Source: Gammaproteobacteria bacterium
GTDB taxonomy: Bacteria; Pseudomonadota; Gammaproteobacteria; SZUA-140
Reading direction: 5' to 3'
Length of the DNA stretch: 46,799 nucleotides
Assembly (NCBI GenBank): GCA_020847075.1
Contig: JADLCS010000051.1
Span: forward strand, 1 to 46,799
Part shown: positions 43,590 through 46,799 of the stretch, in pieces
Layout of the letters: every line of letters starts with the position of its first letter
How positions within the stretch are numbered: the stretch's first letter is position 1
Translations under genes and position numbers: made by a program
Notes under the pieces: model-generated
What the model was told of the DNA's origin: nothing
Database searches by the model: none
What the model saw: the letters and a program-made list of their open reading frames with translations, nothing else

Positions 43590-46500
43590 TGCTGTCCGAC
43601 GTCTCGGTCAAACGCCCGGTCTTCGCGGCGGTGCTGTCCCTGCTGCTGATCGCCTTCGGCCTGGTCGCCTTCGAGCGTCTGCCGCTGCGGGAATTCCCCA
43701 ACATCGATCCCCCCATCGTCTCGATCGAGACCCTCTACCGCGGCGCCGGCGCCGCCGTCGTCGAGACCCGGATCACCCAGGTGATCGAGGAGCGCGTCTC
43801 CGGCCTGGAGGGCATCCGCTACATCCAGTCCAACAGCGAGGACGGGCGCTCGGTCGTCACCATCGAATTCGAGGTGGGCCGCGACGTGGACGCGGCCGCC
43901 AACGACATCCGCGACCGCGTCGCCGGCATCCTCGACGACCTGCCCGACGAGGCCGACCCGCCCGAGATCCAGAAGGTCGACAGCAACGAGGACGTGATCA
44001 TCTGGTTCAATCTGTCGAGCGACCGCCTCACCGTCCCCGAGCTGAGCGACTACGCCAGCCGTTACCTGATCGACCGCTTCTCGGTGCTGGACGGGGTCGC
44101 GCGCGTGCGCATCGGCGGCGAGCAGCGCTACGCCATGCGCGTATGGCTGGACCGACGCGAACTCGCGGCGCGCGGCCTCACCGCCGCCGACGTGGAGGGC
44201 GCGCTGCGCGCGGAGAATCTGGAACTGCCAGCCGGCAGCATCGATTCCGCCGCGCGCCAGTTCACCGTGCGCGTGGAACGGACCTTTCGCACCGCGGAGG
44301 ATTTCTCCCGCCTGGTGCTGGCGCGCGGGGCCGACGGCTATCTGATACGCCTGGGCGACGTCGCGCGGGTGGAACGCAGCACCGAGGAAGACCGCCTGAT
44401 GTTCCGCGGCAACGGCATGCCCATGGTCGGCATCGGCATCGTGAAACAGTCGACCGCCAACACGCTGGCCGTGGCGCGCGCCGCCAAGGCCCAGATGGAG
44501 CGCATCAATCCCACCCTGCCGGCCGGGATGGCCCTGCACCAGAGCTATGACTCCTCGGTCTTCATCGAAGGCGCGATCCACGAGGTGTACAAGACGCTGG
44601 TCATCACCGTCGTGCTGGTCATCGGCGTGATCTACCTATTTCTCGGCAGCGCACGCGCGACCCTGATCCCCGCCGTGACGGTGCCGGTCTCGCTCATCGC
44701 CACCTTCATCGTCCTGCTGATGCTGGGATTCTCCATCAACATCCTGACCCTGCTGGCGCTGGTGCTCGCCATCGGACTGGTGGTGGACGACGCCATCGTG
44801 GTGTTGGAGAACATCCACCGGCGCATGGAGGAATACGGCGAATCGCGCCTGGTGGCGGCCTTCCGCGGCACGCGCCAGGTGGGTTTCGCCGTCGTCGCCA
44901 CCACGGTGGTGATGATCGCCGTGTTCGTCCCCATCGCCGTCATGCAGGGCACGCTCGGCCGGCTGTTCTCCGAATTCGCGCTCAGCATGGCCGCGGCGGT
45001 CGCCTTCTCGGGGCTGGTCGCGTTGTCGCTGTCGCCCATGCTGGCGTCCAAGCTGCTGCCGCGGCATTCGGGCGGTGGCGGCCGGCTGGCCCGCAAGGTG
45101 GACGAAGCCTTTCACGGGGTCCAGCGCGCCTACCACCGCCTGCTGCAGGGCGCGCTCGCGCGGCAGTGGGTCGTCGGACTCGTGTTCATCGCCATCCTCG
45201 CCGGGGCGGCCTGGCTGCTGCGCGGGATCCCGAACGAATACACCCCGAAGGAGGACCGCGGCTCCTTCTCCATCATGGTCACCGGCCCGGAAGGCGCGTC
45301 CTACGAGTACATGGCCGGATACATGGCGGAGATCGAGCATCGCCTGATGCCGCTGGTCGAGGGCGGCGAGGTCAACCGCCTGCTGGTGCGCGCTCCCGGG
45401 GTGTTCGGCAATACCGGGATCTTCAACAGCGGGCGCGTGATCGTCGGCCTCAGCGACTGGGGCCAGCGCCGCTCGGCTTGGGAGATCATGGACGACGTGC
45501 GCGCGCGCCTGAAGGACCTGCCCGGCGTACGCGCCTTCCCCGTCATGCGCCAGGGCTTCGGCGGCAGCGCGCGCAAGCCGGTGCAGTTCGTCATCGGCGG
45601 CGGCACCTACGAGCAGCTCGCCGAATGGCGCGACATCCTGCTGGCGAAGATCGGCGAAAACAATCCCGGCCTGAAAGACATCGACTGGGACTACAAGGAG
45701 ACCAAGCCGCAACTGCGCGTGATCATCGACTACGACCGCGCCGCCGACCTCGGGGTCACCGTCGGCGCCATCGGCGCCACGCTGGAAACCATGCTGGGGT
45801 CGCGCCGGGTCACCACCTATCTCGATCAGGGCGAGGAGTACGACGTCATCCTGGAGGGGGAACGCGACGCGCAGCGCACGCCGGCCAGCCTCGAGAACAT
45901 CTACGTGCGCTCGAATCGCAGCGGCCAGCTCATCCCGCTGGCGAACCTGGTACGGCTGGAGGAGTTCTCCGACTCGCTGCGGCTCAACCGCTACAATCGC
46001 GTGCGCGCCATCACCCTCGAGGCCGACCTGGAGAACAGACTCTCACTCGGCGACGCACTGACCTACCTCGAGGGTCTGGTGAAGGAAAACCTGCCGCCGG
46101 GCGCGATCATCGACTACAAGGGCCAGTCGCAGGACTTCAAGTCCAGCGGCGGCACGGTGCTGTTCATCTTCCTGCTCGGCATCATGGTGGTGTTCCTGGT
46201 ACTGGCCGCCCAGTTCGAGAGCTGGGTACACCCCTTCGTCATCATCCTGACCGTGCCGCTGGCGATGGCGGGCGCGCTGGCCGGCCTCTATTTCACGGGC
46301 CGGACGCTCAACATCTACAGCGAGATCGGCCTGATCATGCTGGTGGGCCTCGCGGCCAAGAACGGCATCCTCATCGTAGAGTTCGCCAACCAGTTGCGCG
46401 ACGCCGGCCGACCGTTCCGCGAGGCGCTGGTCGAGGCCGCCGGCATCCGCCTGCGCCCGATCCTCATGACCAGCATCACCGCCGCCGTGGGCGCCGTACC

Positions 46501-46723
46501 GCTGTTGATCTCCTTCGGGGCCGGCGCCGAGACGCGCGCGGTGATCGGCACGGTGATCCTGTGGGGTGTGCTGGCGGCCACCGTCTTCACGCTGTTCGTG
46601 GTGCCGGTCGCCTACGACCTGCTGGCGCGCCGCACCGGCTCGCCCGGCGACGTGGCGCGGCGACTCACGCAGGAACTCGCGGAACAGCCCGCGCCGGATC
46701 AGGCGGGAAAGATGCCGGACTGA
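43586..46723 (+). CDS. RND efflux pump, HAE1-type
   Basis: A 1045-aa inner-membrane drug/proton antiporter with 12 helices and two periplasmic porter halves. The N-terminus (MMLSDVSVKRPVFAAVLSLL) and the helix-IV motif IGLVVDDAIVVLENIHRRMEE, whose paired Asp carry protons, are intact, as is LVGLAAKNGILIVEFANQLRD in helix X. The length is normal (about 1040). The outer-membrane channel gene is absent, so it must borrow a TolC-type partner. Substrates unknown. A heptamer array begins 7 nt after its stop codon. Confidence 0.96.
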   Translation: MMLSDVSVKRPVFAAVLSLLLIAFGLVAFERLPLREFPNIDPPIVSIETLYRGAGAAVVETRITQVIEERVSGLEGIRYIQSNSEDGRSVVTIEFEVGRDVDAAANDIRDRVAGILDDLPDEADPPEIQKVDSNEDVIIWFNLSSDRLTVPELSDYASRYLIDRFSVLDGVARVRIGGEQRYAMRVWLDRRELAARGLTAADVEGALRAENLELPAGSIDSAARQFTVRVERTFRTAEDFSRLVLARGADGYLIRLGDVARVERSTEEDRLMFRGNGMPMVGIGIVKQSTANTLAVARAAKAQMERINPTLPAGMALHQSYDSSVFIEGAIHEVYKTLVITVVLVIGVIYLFLGSARATLIPAVTVPVSLIATFIVLLMLGFSINILTLLALVLAIGLVVDDAIVVLENIHRRMEEYGESRLVAAFRGTRQVGFAVVATTVVMIAVFVPIAVMQGTLGRLFSEFALSMAAAVAFSGLVALSLSPMLASKLLPRHSGGGGRLARKVDEAFHGVQRAYHRLLQGALARQWVVGLVFIAILAGAAWLLRGIPNEYTPKEDRGSFSIMVTGPEGASYEYMAGYMAEIEHRLMPLVEGGEVNRLLVRAPGVFGNTGIFNSGRVIVGLSDWGQRRSAWEIMDDVRARLKDLPGVRAFPVMRQGFGGSARKPVQFVIGGGTYEQLAEWRDILLAKIGENNPGLKDIDWDYKETKPQLRVIIDYDRAADLGVTVGAIGATLETMLGSRRVTTYLDQGEEYDVILEGERDAQRTPASLENIYVRSNRSGQLIPLANLVRLEEFSDSLRLNRYNRVRAITLEADLENRLSLGDALTYLEGLVKENLPPGAIIDYKGQSQDFKSSGGTVLFIFLLGIMVVFLVLAAQFESWVHPFVIILTVPLAMAGALAGLYFTGRTLNIYSEIGLIMLVGLAAKNGILIVEFANQLRDAGRPFREALVEAAGIRLRPILMTSITAAVGAVPLLISFGAGAETRAVIGTVILWGVLAATVFTLFVVPVAYDLLARRTGSPGDVARRLTQELAEQPAPDQAGKMPD

Positions 46724-46730
46724 GGGCGGG

Positions 46731-46799
46731 GTGAAGGGTGAAGGGTGAAGGGTGAAGGGTGAAGGGTGAAGGGTGAAGGGTGAAGGGTGAAGGGTGAAG
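46731..46799 (+). repeat. tandem heptamer (GTGAAGG)9.9, running off the window
   Basis: Nearly ten perfect copies of GTGAAGG fill the last 69 bases, starting 7 nt after the RND pump stop. The 3' limit is outside the window. It is the purest array here. Confidence 0.97.

Overview
This 46.8 kb window is a GC-rich, gene-dense piece of chromosome from a gammaproteobacterium. A Chromatiales/Ectothiorhodospiraceae-like lineage is my guess. The clade is inferred from the Tyr-Gly-Thr tRNA cluster that normally precedes tufB, the Cpx-like and CueR-type regulators, RND efflux genes, OmpA and porin outer-membrane proteins, Ppk/Ppx, and REP palindromes (GTAGGTTGGGCTGAGC.. and GTAGCCCGGATGGAGC.. types). 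No phage, plasmid, IS element, CRISPR array or rRNA is visible. Nearly everything is core or housekeeping in character.

Layout. 1-2.5 kb: tRNA operon, then a minus-strand operon (YkgJ-like, DUF2835, MazG) divergent from an HU protein with a histone-H1-like tail. 2.6-6.6 kb: lytic transglycosylase Slt, then minus-strand DksA/TraR-type protein, GGCT-like protein, lipoprotein and DUF423 protein. 6.8-10.1 kb: MscS-like channel, a soluble MgtE-N/CBS protein, full MgtE, and a 41-aa exported peptide. 10.1-13.8 kb: Cpx-like two-component system with a CpxR-box-like site, divergent from a SpoIIAA-like protein, a DUF2892 protein and a CpxP/Spy-like protein. 13.8-18.7 kb: minus-strand run of ankyrin lipoprotein, ZIP transporter, GcvR-like ACT protein, peptide deformylase and a TerC-PGPGW fusion, plus PgeF. 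18.8-22.2 kb: copper module copA-cueR and copZ; copA and copZ each have a near-identical CueR-type promoter. 22.4-28 kb: Ppx, CBS-pair protein, an RluA-family protein lacking the catalytic Asp, and an ABC exporter. 28-34.7 kb: OmpA, GDP-mannose hydrolase, double CDGSH protein, DHA2 MFS exporter, and an alkyl-sulfatase/LtaS-fold membrane enzyme broken by one in-frame TAG. 35-41 kb: SLC13 permease, Ppk, and a porin behind a Pho-box promoter. 41-46.7 kb: SPFH/NfeD pair and an RND adaptor-pump pair.

How the genes work together. Three stress circuits can be read from the DNA: envelope stress (Cpx-like), copper export (CueR operators) and phosphate (Pho-box porin next to ppk, with ppx elsewhere in the window). 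The least explained feature is a set of intergenic composite repeats. G-rich heptamers (GGACTAA, GGGTTGA, GGTGAAG) lie a few bases after stop codons on the coding strand, often with a CTGAGTAAAA box and a REP palindrome. Because the unit is 7 nt and carries TAA or TGA, a short array puts stop codons in all three frames. This is my main candidate for something undescribed.
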